Below, piece after piece: positions 38,038-46,577 of a DNA stretch of 64,000 bases (the first letter of the stretch is position 1; every line of letters starts with the position of its first letter). The stretch spans positions 930,001-994,000 of the forward strand of contig NZ_CP095462.1 of assembly GCF_023022965.1 (NCBI RefSeq), given 5' to 3'. The position numbers and the translations under genes are program-made. The notes under the pieces are model-generated. The model saw only the letters and a list, made by a program, of their open reading frames with translations. It did no database searches and had not been told where the DNA came from. The DNA is from Ectobacillus sp. JY-23 (GTDB taxonomy: Bacteria > Bacillota > Bacilli > Bacillales > Bacillaceae_G).

Positions 38038-38805
38038 TCATAATGAATGTTTTAATGTAATCACATGTGTTTGGGCAGGCGCTCGAAAACGAAATGGTAG
38101 TAGAGTTGTACCGTAACCGTTACTTACAAATAACGTTGTATAATCATATTGATAAATGCCACCCTTTAAAAACCTATTGTGATGAAACAAGCGAATTTGA
38201 CCACCATGCGTATGACCACTTAACACTAATGAAATATGCTCTTTACCTGTAAACTTATGAACAATCTCCGGATTATGACTGACAAGTATTCGAAACCCTT
38301 CTTCTTCACAGTCTTGCAGAGCCAAATCAAGCCTGTCTCGCCTTACACCTACATCATCCACACCAATTAGCAAAAGACGCTCTCCGGCATTCGATTCTAA
38401 AACTGCTCTTGTATTATCGAGCACTGTCACTTTGTTAGCTAAGAGTAGGGCATCCAATTCATGATAATCCAGCTCATAATCATTGTTTCCCCAAACAAAG
38501 TATATTGGTCCAATTTCACTGAGTAGTTTTAAATTGGAAGCAATTTGAGAAAGCGGAACACCGCGTTCTCCTATATCTCCTCCAATAATAACAAAGTCAA
38601 CTTTCCCTTTCACCCCATCAACAATGGAACGCGATATATTACGTCGGTGAATATCAGATATAAAAAATATATTTACTTCTTTAAAGCTACTTGGTAAATC
38701 ATGCAAAACAATATCTTGCTGGATTACCTTATTTTCATTCGCTTCTTTATACATATATAAAGCAAATAAAAACAAAACTAGTGCAATAACAATTAATACA
38801 GTCAT
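38038..38805 (-). CDS. ypbG: YpbG-like membrane-anchored metallophosphoesterase
   Basis: About 255 residues: an N-terminal membrane helix (MTVLIVIALVLFLFALYMY) then a calcineurin-like phosphoesterase domain. All metal motifs are present in order: DIHRR (D-x-H), GGDIGERG, GNNDYE, SHNPE and GHTHGGQ. The active site would face the side opposite to the anchor's N-terminus. ATG 38805 is chosen; the open frame continues to 39036 but that part has low-complexity hydrophobic content unlike the family. Substrate unknown. Confidence 0.87.
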   Translation of the reverse strand: MTVLIVIALVLFLFALYMYKEANENKVIQQDIVLHDLPSSFKEVNIFFISDIHRRNISRSIVDGVKGKVDFVIIGGDIGERGVPLSQIASNLKLLSEIGPIYFVWGNNDYELDYHELDALLLANKVTVLDNTRAVLESNAGERLLLIGVDDVGVRRDRLDLALQDCEEEGFRILVSHNPEIVHKFTGKEHISLVLSGHTHGGQIRLFHHNRFLKGGIYQYDYTTLFVSNGYGTTLLPFRFRAPAQTHVITLKHSL

Positions 38806-39107
38806 TTCATACCCCTTATATTTAAGTTGTACATAAACCAATACATAACCTATACAAATGATAACATATTTTTGGAAAAATGATAAATTGAAAGATGTTT
38901 TTGATACATATGCACAAGTAGAAAAGCTGACATTTTGCAAAAAGGAGAAAAGACCCAAACGAGTAGTTATAATCACGTCTAGAAAGAAGCAGCTGCCCGG
39001 CCAAACCAAGGTACAAACGATTTGTTCTTCCTCCATTCTTATAACCTTTTCCGTTATATAAAGCAGCCTGTATTGATTACAGATAGAGCAAAACTATATA
39101 TGGGGAA
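38806..39107. other. gap between ypbG and the ypbE-position gene
   Basis: About 300 AT-rich bases. Two overlapping open frames exist here (a ypbG N-terminal extension and a plus-strand frame at 38858) but neither has a ribosome-binding site or family-like sequence. No RNA element recognised. Confidence 0.5.
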
Positions 39108-39332
39108 TTATACTCCTTCACTATGTTTATTAGGAGCAAAATCAATCTTTTCAAAATAAGAAGGTTCCTTTACTTTTAATGTTGTTAACTTATATACTAT
39201 GATAGGTAAAATGATAAATAAAATAACGAGCACACGTATAAACCAATGTTTAAGTTTTTTTCGTCTCTTACGGTTTGCTCTAGGGGGTAAAACAGCTTCA
39301 ATATCATTCGACCCTGTCACTCCAGTATTCAT
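39108..39332 (-). CDS. small basic membrane protein at the ypbE position
   Basis: A 74-residue protein with a strongly basic stretch (RANRKRRKKLKHW, residues 18-30) followed by one membrane helix (about 31-48) and a short outer tail. It overlaps the ypbD stop by about 29 bases. In B. subtilis this place is held by YpbE, a larger protein with the same basic-plus-helix start and a LysM domain after it. The LysM part is not seen in any frame downstream. So it is either a shortened YpbE or an unrelated small protein. Confidence 0.6.
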   Translation of the reverse strand: MNTGVTGSNDIEAVLPPRANRKRRKKLKHWFIRVLVILFIILPIIVYKLTTLKVKEPSYFEKIDFAPNKHSEGV

Positions 39333-39909
39333 CCTCTTTATTGTCTGCTCCCTTCCGTAAATGTAGTCCCATCATGAAATCTGTCAAAAAGTGCGCAAAC
39401 ACCGTAATAAATAAATTACCTGTTAATTCAAAGAGGCAACCAAGAAACATACTGATTACTAAAACAAAAGTAAACAAGAATGGCTTGCGCATGTAACGTA
39501 CATGCAAAACAGCAAATGTAAGGCTTGCCACCCAAAAACCAAACTGTGTTTGAACAATACCTCGAAATAAAAATTCTTCAGCAAAGCCAATTAATAATGT
39601 TAAACATGCCAAATGAAAGATGCCGATACCATAAAATACACGCTCATTAATTCCACCATCATCAAACCAACTCTCCGGAAACAACTTTATGGCTACATAA
39701 TCTAGCATAACGATACAAGCTGCTGCGCCCCCTCCTATTATCATAATAGGAATCGGGTCCCATACAAATAAAGCCAGCACATCTTGTGGATTATCAAACA
39801 ACAGCCAAGCCAATATAGTACTGATTAATAAAACTAACAGTTGTGTAATATATAAATTTAAACGCAATTCCTTTCCTGTGAAATTGCGACTACGTTTCTT
39901 TTCTGTCAT
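39304..39909 (-). CDS. ypbD: YpbD-like CPBP (Abi) family intramembrane metalloprotease
   Basis: A 201-residue protein with six or seven membrane helices and the CPBP glutamic protease motifs: EEFLFRG (motif 1, EExxxR), FAVLHV (motif 2, Fxxx-H) and FAHFLTD (motif 3). The family cleaves or modifies membrane substrates such as prenylated proteins; bacterial members act in immunity to bacteriocins or in unknown roles. It overlaps recQ by about 20 bases, so it belongs to the ypbB-recQ-ypbD unit. Substrate unknown. Confidence 0.88.
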   Translation of the reverse strand: MTEKKRSRNFTGKELRLNLYITQLLVLLISTILAWLLFDNPQDVLALFVWDPIPIMIIGGGAAACIVMLDYVAIKLFPESWFDDGGINERVFYGIGIFHLACLTLLIGFAEEFLFRGIVQTQFGFWVASLTFAVLHVRYMRKPFLFTFVLVISMFLGCLFELTGNLFITVFAHFLTDFMMGLHLRKGADNKEDEYWSDRVE

Positions 39910-41362
39910 AATTCATCCCCAATAATTCTGCTAGTTCTCTCTGCCAAGCAGATACTTCTTTCACAATTTGATTTTCTTTCCTATAATACTCCTTACTGTT
40001 AATGCCACAAATATCACAGCAATTTTCAGGGCGTTTTTGCATTTGTTCATCAAACAGATGTAAAATATACTGTCTGCGGCAACGATCTGTAAATAGCCAC
40101 TGTTTCATCACATTTAGCTTTTCATACTTACTTTGCAACCTCTCCTCTATTTTTCCTAGAATATATTCCTCTGGATACAGACTTTCTTGTTGTAAATAGT
40201 GATGAATAAAGCGCCAATGTTGCTCGGATAGTCCAGACGCCCAGACCAAATATTCGAGATCTGTTTGTTCCGTATCTTGCATAAGTGCAAATAGCCTTTT
40301 AACATTATCTGGGTTTGGCAATTCATCATGAATAATGGAGAGCGGTAAATCGTGATCATTGTCGCTCCAAAGTAAAACGGCAATACCACTTGTGCCGTCG
40401 CGGCCAACTCGACCGATTTCCTGCAAATAGGATTCCAAGTTTACCGGATACTGAAAATGAATGACATAACGAATGTTGGGTTTATTAATCCCCATACCAA
40501 AAGCGCTGGTGCAGCAAATGATATTTAATTGATCATTTAAAAACTGCTGCTGAATCAGCATCCGATCTTCTTGTTCCATTCCCCCGTGATAATGAGAAAC
40601 GCCGTGTATACCTTGTGTACGCAAATACGTTGCTAGTGTCTCTGACCAAAACCGACTGCCACAATAAATGATTCCTGGTCCTTGAAGCTTCGTGACATAC
40701 TGCAATATTCGAACCTTCTTTTCCTCAATGGAGGACACACGTTCTACCTGCAGTGCTATATTAGGACGATCTATAGAATGCAAATGACACACAACATGTG
40801 AAAGACCCAGACTCTCAATAATATCTTCTACTACTTTCTTTGTTGCTGTTGCCGTTAGTGCCAATACAGACGGAGAACCAATTTTAGAAATTACTTGACG
40901 AAGTTTTTGATAGTCTGGACGGAAATCATAGCCCCATTGTGAAATACAATGTGCCTCGTCTACTACAAATAAAGAGATATGCACTTGTTGCAATACTCGT
41001 ATGAAATGCGCTAATTGCAGCATTTCCGGTGAAACAAATAGAAATCTATAGTTTTGTATGTGACGTAAAATCCTTTGACGTTCGTCTGGCGTACGAAAGC
41101 TATTAAAAGCGGCAGCACGTTTTTCACCAATTAAACGCAGTTGGTTAACTTGATCTTCCATTAGCGCAAGCAAAGGTGACACAACAATGACAAGTCCATC
41201 TTTGGCATACCCAGGAATTTGATAGCATATTGATTTCCCTCCACCTGTAGGAAGCATCGCTACAACATTGTTTCCTTTTATTACATCTTCAATAATCTCT
41301 TTTTGACCAGCGCGAAACTGCTTATATCCAAACTTACTGTATAGTAATTCTTCAAGATTCAT
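39890..41362 (-). CDS. recQ: RecQ-family ATP-dependent DNA helicase (RecS/YpbC type)
   Basis: A 490-residue superfamily 2 helicase. Motifs in order: FGYKQFRAGQ, Walker A LPTGGGKS, motif II DEAH, SAT-like LTATAT, and motif VI QEIGRVGRDG. A zinc-binding set follows (CRRQYIL.. CCDICG). There is no HRDC domain, which marks it as the short RecS form of B. subtilis rather than the long RecQ. It overlaps ypbB by about 10 bases. Confidence 0.93.
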   Translation of the reverse strand: MNLEELLYSKFGYKQFRAGQKEIIEDVIKGNNVVAMLPTGGGKSICYQIPGYAKDGLVIVVSPLLALMEDQVNQLRLIGEKRAAAFNSFRTPDERQRILRHIQNYRFLFVSPEMLQLAHFIRVLQQVHISLFVVDEAHCISQWGYDFRPDYQKLRQVISKIGSPSVLALTATATKKVVEDIIESLGLSHVVCHLHSIDRPNIALQVERVSSIEEKKVRILQYVTKLQGPGIIYCGSRFWSETLATYLRTQGIHGVSHYHGGMEQEDRMLIQQQFLNDQLNIICCTSAFGMGINKPNIRYVIHFQYPVNLESYLQEIGRVGRDGTSGIAVLLWSDNDHDLPLSIIHDELPNPDNVKRLFALMQDTEQTDLEYLVWASGLSEQHWRFIHHYLQQESLYPEEYILGKIEERLQSKYEKLNVMKQWLFTDRCRRQYILHLFDEQMQKRPENCCDICGINSKEYYRKENQIVKEVSAWQRELAELLGMNYDRKET

Positions 41363-42395
41363 GCTTTCCTCCCAAACATGCCATCACCAGTCGAATGTGA
41401 AAATAACTTACATGCGGTAAATATTGTTTTAATATCCGTAAGGTTCTTGAATCAGTTTGCTGTAGGGCTTTCTGTACATTAATAATCGTTTCCTCTGACA
41501 GAAAAGTGTGAATGGGAAAATGCGGTAAGTGTGTTGCAATCTCTACAATATGATCTTCAATTGTATTTAACTTCAATGATCGAATGTTAGCAATCTGTTC
41601 CATAGTTTTTCCCTGTTTCCAAAGTTCGTAAGTTTTTTGGGTAGATAAACTGAGAACATGCCTTGTACGTGGCAATAATTGAGAAAGAATGGGATAGCCT
41701 GTCCCTTCTTTCATCAGAAACCGTACTATCCCATGGATTGCACCTAAAAACGATAAATGGACAGCAGATGGATCCATACCTAACATTTGTGCAATTTGCA
41801 AATGTGTATACCCAACTCGGCTAAAACCACTTAGACGATATACAACCACTGTCGCTTCTTCAGCAGTCAGATTTTTCAACAGCAACTCACATTCTGTGTG
41901 TAGCTTATAACGAAATTCATCTCGAGAACACGCTTGTTTTAATAAAAATTGCTTAGTCCATGCTGTTACTTCATGTTCTGCTTGTATTGGCAAAAACGGT
42001 ACTCGGTGCTGCAGATATGAAACAGTTTGGATGAGCAAAGATAGCCGCTTCCAAAAAACCTCTCCTGCTTCTCCATACTTTAGCCCATGTAGGTGAATTG
42101 GGAATTTAAAATCCTGTAGTTCTTGCTCCCCTTTTTCAGTCAAAATATATCGAGCCTCTTCTATTTCTCTTAAAAAATCATGTTGTATCATTTGTTTAAT
42201 ATGCTCATTATACGTATGTCGCTCTAATCTTCTGTAAATACCAAATAAGAAAGACAATTGATATATAGATGCATCTTGCAAAGTTTGCGATGACCGCTTT
42301 CCCTTTAGCAAATGATATATAGATGCCGCACTTCTTTCTCCATTCATTTGTTTAATTCCGTACAGTACGACATGTAAAAAAGTCACTTGACTCAA
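41352..42395 (-). CDS. ypbB: YpbB-like helix-turn-helix protein
   Basis: A 347-residue protein with no signal or membrane helix. The C-terminal 100 residues contain HTH-like segments (TYELWKQGKTMEQIANIRSL then TIEDHIVEIATH), and the middle has a second HTH-like run (YTHLQIAQMLGMDPSA). Always found beside recQ in Bacillus, so a helper or recruitment role for the helicase is likely. It is transcribed first in the unit ypbB-recQ-ypbD. No catalytic motif seen. Confidence 0.85.
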   Translation of the reverse strand: MSQVTFLHVVLYGIKQMNGERSAASIYHLLKGKRSSQTLQDASIYQLSFLFGIYRRLERHTYNEHIKQMIQHDFLREIEEARYILTEKGEQELQDFKFPIHLHGLKYGEAGEVFWKRLSLLIQTVSYLQHRVPFLPIQAEHEVTAWTKQFLLKQACSRDEFRYKLHTECELLLKNLTAEEATVVVYRLSGFSRVGYTHLQIAQMLGMDPSAVHLSFLGAIHGIVRFLMKEGTGYPILSQLLPRTRHVLSLSTQKTYELWKQGKTMEQIANIRSLKLNTIEDHIVEIATHLPHFPIHTFLSEETIINVQKALQQTDSRTLRILKQYLPHVSYFHIRLVMACLGGKHES

Positions 42396-42515
42396 CTCCT
42401 GTTGTATAAAGTTTTATACTCCTCTTCTATTGTATCAAAAGAAGAGGATCGTGGTCATTCGGAATTGTAAATATGAATTGAATCATTAACTACTGCTATC
42501 ATTTCAACAAAATGG

Positions 42516-42550
42516 TTGACATATCTAACTGATAAGCATTATCATATAAT
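42516..42550 (+). promoter_or_regulatory. fer promoter region with Fur-like box
   Basis: TTGACA lies at 42516-42521 and TATAAT at 42545-42550; the 23-base gap is too long for a simple pair, so an alternative -10 (TATCAT at 42540) gives an 18-base spacer. Inside this promoter, 42530-42544 reads TGATAAG-C-ATTATCA. This matches the Bacillus Fur 7-1-7 consensus (TGATAAT-n-ATTATCA) at 13 of 14 defined positions. Confidence 0.6.
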
Positions 42551-42587
42551 TTTATATTGAAAAGTTTATCAAACCGTTTTACAATAA

Positions 42588-42887
<300 letters not shown>

Positions 42888-42922
42888 AAAAAAACCTTGC
42901 GAATAATCGCAAGGTTTTTTTT
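42888..42922. terminator. bidirectional terminator between fer and ribU
   Basis: AAAACCTTGCGA / TCGCAAGGTTTT with a 4-base loop, A run on one side and T run on the other, between converging genes. Confidence 0.92.
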
Positions 42923-43493
42923 AAGCATTTTGCATTTTTGATTCTAACCACACTCGTAAACGAGAGTACAACAACACAAATACAACAGCCACGATGGCAC
43001 CTTTAATTATGTTAAATGGTAAGATACCCGTTACAACAACTTGGCGAATTTGTTCGCTAGACTGAGCTGGAAAGCCTAAGAACCATGTATATGCAGGGAA
43101 AATAATATAATAGTTTAACACACTCATAATTAGCGTCATCAATGTAGTTCCCACAACCAACCCTACAGTCAGACCTTTTACAGTGCGATGTTTACGGAAG
43201 AAATAGGATACTGGCAATATAAATAAGCAACCGGCAACGAAATTAGCTAGTTCGCCAATTGGCACCCCTGTCAAATTCCCTTGAATACCGTAATGCAAAA
43301 TGTTTTTAATTCCTTCTACAATTACACCAGCCATCGGTCCGAAGATGATAGCAGCAAGCAATGCTGGTACATCACTAAAATCAATTTTCAAAAATGCCGG
43401 CAACCCTGGAAACGGAAAATCAAACATCATCAGCAAATACGAAATACTGCTCAGCATTGCCACCGTTACTAATTGTGTTACATTTTTCTTCAT
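42921..43493 (-). CDS. ribU: riboflavin ECF transporter S component RibU
   Basis: A 190-residue membrane protein with six predicted helices. It is the substrate-binding unit of the riboflavin uptake system (ypaA in B. subtilis) and needs the shared EcfAA'T module encoded elsewhere. Typical stretches are FLKIDFSDVPALLAA and VGTTLMTLIMSVLNYY. ATG 43493 has AAGGAGAG upstream. It lies 210 bases downstream of an FMN riboswitch, which supports the substrate. The longer frame to 43706 reads into the riboswitch and is not coding. Confidence 0.95.
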   Translation of the reverse strand: MKKNVTQLVTVAMLSSISYLLMMFDFPFPGLPAFLKIDFSDVPALLAAIIFGPMAGVIVEGIKNILHYGIQGNLTGVPIGELANFVAGCLFILPVSYFFRKHRTVKGLTVGLVVGTTLMTLIMSVLNYYIIFPAYTWFLGFPAQSSEQIRQVVVTGILPFNIIKGAIVAVVFVLLYSRLRVWLESKMQNA

Positions 43494-43613
43494 TATACTT
43501 CTCTCCTTTTTCCACCGATCCACTGGAAAAATGGAAAGTCTGACACACCTATTTATGAATAATTTATGCAAAAGTACCACAGTTAACTTGAAGGATACCT
43601 TGGCCATATCCAT

Positions 43614-43646
43614 ACAAAAAACCCCTTTACCAATCGGAAAGGGGGA
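43614..43646 (-). terminator. riboswitch-controlled terminator in the ribU leader
   Basis: CCCCTTTCC / GGTAAAGGGG stem followed by TTTTTTG on the minus strand, 57 bases downstream of the FMN aptamer and about 120 bases ahead of the ribU ATG. A second hairpin (CGTTTAAAA / TTTTAAACG, 43668-43695) lies between aptamer and terminator. Confidence 0.75.
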
Positions 43647-43702
43647 AATTGTAAGGTGCGCTAAATAAACGTTTAAAAAGTTGTATTTTAAACGCCTGAC
43701 CT

Positions 43703-43830
43703 CCATCTTCTCCCATCCAGACTATACTGTCGGCTTCGGAATCGCACCGAATCCTGCCTTAACGGCTCGCGGGCTTAGAGCATATTGCTCATCACCGCCG
43801 GTAGGGAATTACACCCTGCCCCGAAGATAG
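43703..43830 (-). ncRNA. FMN riboswitch (RFN element)
   Basis: On the minus strand the conserved RFN blocks occur in order: CTTCGGGGCAGGGT, ATTCCCTACCGGCGGT, AGCCCGCGAGC, GGCAGGATTCGGTG, GATTCCGAAGCCGACAG and AGTCTGGATGGGAGAAG. Closing helix arms ATCTTC and GAAGAT pair. It binds FMN and reduces ribU expression when flavin is plentiful. Confidence 0.96.
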
Positions 43831-44086
43831 ATCGATATTTTATTTTCACGGTTATTATACAATAATATATTTATTTTGTATATAAAAAAGAACGAAAGAC
43901 ATTTTTTATAAATAGTTGCAAAAGTGTTTGAACAGTAAGCAGATTGTCTCTATTTGTAATTATGAATCTCCTCTCTTGCTTTGAAAACCAAGAGGAGTTA
44001 AACACAATTTCTTTATAGTTTTTTACAGCTGAAAATGTTAATATGATTTATTATGGAAACAGTATGTTACCTGCGGGGGAAATACA
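43831..44086. other. divergent upstream region of ribU and the 226-residue gene
   Basis: A 256-base AT-rich region that must hold both promoters. On the minus strand TATAAT lies near 43856, upstream of the riboswitch, without a good -35. On the plus strand GCGGGGGAAATACA provides the ribosome site for the next gene. No other element recognised. Confidence 0.5.
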
Positions 44087-44767
44087 ATGAAACAGCGAAA
44101 AAAGCAATCTATTTATCGATTTATGCAAAAAAGCCTGCGTAAAGAGTATTTTTATCTGAAGCGTGAATTATTACTATACTGTCCTGTGGATTTCGGAACT
44201 GTCTCAGCTAATGCATATTATGCAGCATTTGACAAGGATGGTATCAGTATTTACGAGTATGATCGACGTGCTGAAAACCGCATTCGCTTGCTGGAGCGAC
44301 ATCCATGGAAAACCTGGAAACAAGTAAAAATAGATCATTTTTTACAAAAATCCGAATTTGTGTTTCAAGGGCAAACAAACCGAATTTTTCAATTTCTTAA
44401 AAACGGACAAGAAGCACAAGCAATTATTGATTCCTATACTTCTATTGAAATCACCGAAATTCCAAGACCTTTATGGCGTAAAATTCCTGGATATCGTTCT
44501 AAAACGCCTATCAGTATGTACGTAGCTTCTCTTTTGTATACGATTCTGCTAATGACCGCTCTTAAAGCACTAATTCCTTATGTGGTAGAAAAGGCTCTTT
44601 ACGCTTTCTCTATTTTTACCATGTTGGCAAGCACCTTATGCTTATGTATTGGTTTGATTGAACCGTCTATTGTTTTATTTTCGAAAAATAAAACACGAGC
44701 CAAAGTTATCTATTATTACACTTACTTTATGGCGTGCGGGTTTATTTCTATATTCATTTTCTGGTGA
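44087..44767 (+). CDS. unknown two- or three-helix membrane protein
   Basis: A 226-residue protein. The first 140 residues are basic and soluble (KQRKKQSIYRFMQKSLRKEY), the rest has helices at about 147-167, 172-192 and 208-226. GGGGG lies seven bases before the ATG. A strong terminator follows. I recognise no family. The N-terminal part has a YAAFDKDGISIYEYD / HPWKTWKQVKIDHFL rhythm like PH-type membrane-bound domains, but that is speculative. It lies alone between ribU and a dispersed repeat. Confidence 0.65.
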   Translation: MKQRKKQSIYRFMQKSLRKEYFYLKRELLLYCPVDFGTVSANAYYAAFDKDGISIYEYDRRAENRIRLLERHPWKTWKQVKIDHFLQKSEFVFQGQTNRIFQFLKNGQEAQAIIDSYTSIEITEIPRPLWRKIPGYRSKTPISMYVASLLYTILLMTALKALIPYVVEKALYAFSIFTMLASTLCLCIGLIEPSIVLFSKNKTRAKVIYYYTYFMACGFISIFIFW

Positions 44768-44814
44768 TAAAATACCGATGAATTAACCGTTCAAATCGTT
44801 ATATAGAGGTGACG

Positions 44815-44840
44815 AAAAGCGTGCATTCGCACGCTTTTTT
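44815..44840 (+). terminator. terminator of the 226-residue gene
   Basis: AAAAGCGTGC / GCACGCTTTT with ATTC loop and a T run on the plus strand. Confidence 0.9.
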
Positions 44841-44844
44841 AATC

Positions 44845-44996
44845 TAGACTGTGTTAAAGCATAGTGTTGATTATTTGCACTTGTTGATTGAAATGAAGGG
44901 GGTGAGATTCCTGCGGGAAAAGCGAGTCAAAGGGAGACCCCCCAGAAAGCGAACCCCCGTAACGGAAATCAACAACAAACTTTAACAGAGCCTTAA
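44845..44996. repeat. dispersed Bacillaceae inverted-repeat element
   Basis: Outer arms GACTGTGTTAAAG (44847-44859) and CTTTAACAGAGCC (44980-44992) pair; inner arms TTGTTGATT (44881) and AAATCAACAA (44966-44975) pair. The centre reads GGGGGTGAGATTCCTGCGGG..AGTCAAAGGGAGACCCCCC. This is the style of a widely dispersed repeat I know from other Bacillaceae genomes, with part of the usual centre missing. A shorter, decayed copy lies at 20185. No transposase is encoded. Confidence 0.7.
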
Positions 44997-45080
44997 TCTA
45001 AAAAATTATACAAGAACGTTCCATTCCTTAATTCTAAGGTCCTGACATCCGAAAACAAATGGATATGCCTTGCTTGTCTT

Positions 45081-45680
45081 TTAATTAATAACTAGCTTTT
45101 GTTCTAAATAAATCCGATCACTGCGCAAGCCGTTTTGCCCCTTCAGTTGTTCTACCGTTGTGCCAAATTTACGAGCAATTTTTGATAAGGTATCTCCTTT
45201 TTGTACAACATAAGAGTGTGCTGACGTCATCTCCGACGTAACATCTCCTAGTACAAGCAAAGGATTGACCGCATTGGTTTTTGCAAAACTCCATTCCTTT
45301 TTATGTACTTCAAAGTGTAAATGAGCACCAGATGAATGTCCTGTATTTCCAACCAACCCAATTACTTGACCGCCTTTAATACGATCCCCTTCTTTTACTG
45401 TACGTTGAGACAAATGCGCATATACTGTTTCGTAATCTGCATGGCGAATGAATACAACATTTCCATAGCTTTCTGAATAATAAGATTTAGATACTTGGCC
45501 ATCTGTTGCTGCTAGCACTGGCGTTCCTGTAGAAGCAGCAATATCAATTCCATAATGCTTACCAGATCTTGTGCCAAAGTAATCGCTGATTTCACCTGAC
45601 ACAGGCCAAGTCCACTCTTCCTCTGCTTTTACTGTAGATGAAACACCTAAAAGTAAAATAGAGCATAATAACCACTTCAT
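45081..45680 (-). CDS. secreted M23 peptidase with LysM domain
   Basis: A 199-residue exported protein. A signal peptide (1-18, ending VKA) precedes an M23 metallopeptidase domain with zinc ligands His42 and Asp46 (HYGID) and His122 in HLHFEVH; His120 is the catalytic partner. Residues 155-198 form a LysM (VVQKGDTLSKIARKFGT) that binds glycan chains. It should cleave peptide cross-links in the wall or cortex. A GAGGGTTTG site precedes the ATG. It resembles SpoIIQ-unlike lysostaphin-type enzymes; no sporulation partner lies nearby. Confidence 0.88.
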   Translation of the reverse strand: MKWLLCSILLLGVSSTVKAEEEWTWPVSGEISDYFGTRSGKHYGIDIAASTGTPVLAATDGQVSKSYYSESYGNVVFIRHADYETVYAHLSQRTVKEGDRIKGGQVIGLVGNTGHSSGAHLHFEVHKKEWSFAKTNAVNPLLVLGDVTSEMTSAHSYVVQKGDTLSKIARKFGTTVEQLKGQNGLRSDRIYLEQKLVIN

Positions 45681-45861
45681 TTCAAACCCTCCTCAAATTC
45701 ACACCCTATTATCTTAAACCGATTTATAGGATAATATGTGTCTTGTTTTGAGGAAACTATATGCCTCCCATATCAGATACCCATTACCATCATTATTTCA
45801 CAAAAATTTTCATTACAATTACCTATTGGTTATCAACATCCGGCTTTAACACAGCCCAATT

Positions 45862-45897
45862 TTATAATAAAAGACAGACTGTACGTCTGTCTTTTAA
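45862..45897 (-). terminator. terminator of the cobalamin adenosyltransferase gene
   Basis: AAAAGACAGAC / GTCTGTCTTTT stem with T-rich tail on the minus strand, directly after the stop. Confidence 0.9.
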
Positions 45898-45900
45898 CAC

Positions 45901-46473
45901 TTACTTCTCATTTTTATCTTTGAATACAATGGCACTGCGTTCGTATTCTACATCTTTTACATTCAGCTTTGCGTTTACAACGCGAGCTAAAGCAAATAGA
46001 TAGTCAGACAAGCGGTTTGTATACTTCAATACTTGTTCGTTAATTTCTTCTTCCTTCTTCAATGCCACAATACATCGCTCCGCTCTCCGAACCACTGTAC
46101 GAACAACATGCAATGCTGCGGCCGCTGGGGATCCTCCAGGCAAAATAAAGCGTTCAAGCGGAGGGGCTTCTGCGATATATGCATCAATCCGTTTCTCTAA
46201 AAATGTAATCATATCCTCTGTCACTTTATAGGGAATCTTATGTTTTACTACCGCTAAATCCCCACCACAGTCAAACAGCTCATGCTGTATACGCTCAAGC
46301 TCTTTATACATACTTTCAAACTCGCTATCAGTTAGCAAAGTCATTGCTTGGCCTAACAAAGAATTTGCTTCATCTATTGTTCCGTAAGCCTCCACGCGCA
46401 AATTATCTTTATCAACACGTCCTCCTACCAAACTTGTTTTACCAGCATCACCTGTTTTTGTATAAAGTTTCAT
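45901..46473 (-). CDS. cob(I)alamin adenosyltransferase, PduO type
   Basis: A 190-residue enzyme that adds the adenosyl group from ATP to cob(I)alamin. The N-terminal ATP-binding loop is YTKTGDAGKTSLVGG, and the conserved RRAERCIVALKKEEEI and YTNRLSDYLFALAR helices near the C-terminus complete the active site. ATG 46473 is nine bases after AGGAGG; an ATG at 46482 abuts the site. Named yvqK in B. subtilis. Its product is the chromophore needed by the CarH-like regulator at 37.1 kb. Confidence 0.93.
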   Translation of the reverse strand: MKLYTKTGDAGKTSLVGGRVDKDNLRVEAYGTIDEANSLLGQAMTLLTDSEFESMYKELERIQHELFDCGGDLAVVKHKIPYKVTEDMITFLEKRIDAYIAEAPPLERFILPGGSPAAAALHVVRTVVRRAERCIVALKKEEEINEQVLKYTNRLSDYLFALARVVNAKLNVKDVEYERSAIVFKDKNEK

Positions 46474-46546
46474 ATGTATCATCCTCCTCTTTATTCACTT
46501 CTATAATTTTTTAAAAATTCCTGTGAATTTTCTGTTGATTTCTTAA

Positions 46547-46577
46547 GAAAAACCCTCTGTACAGCACAGAGAGCTTA
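46547..46577 (-). terminator. terminator of resDE
   Basis: CTCTCTGTG / TACAGAGGG stem followed by TTTTTC on the minus strand, overlapping the resE stop. Confidence 0.8.

Noticed and set aside
38858-39061. 67-codon plus-strand frame opposite the ypbG upstream region
   Set aside because: No ribosome-binding site and low-complexity sequence; not in line with any neighbour.
43494-43706. N-terminal extension of RibU by 71 residues
   Set aside because: It reads through the riboswitch terminator and into the aptamer, and the AAGGAGAG site marks the downstream ATG.
45001-45030. GAACGTTCC near 45015 as a LexA box
   Set aside because: Spacing does not fit the CGAAC-n4-GTTCG consensus and it lies downstream of genes rather than in a promoter.
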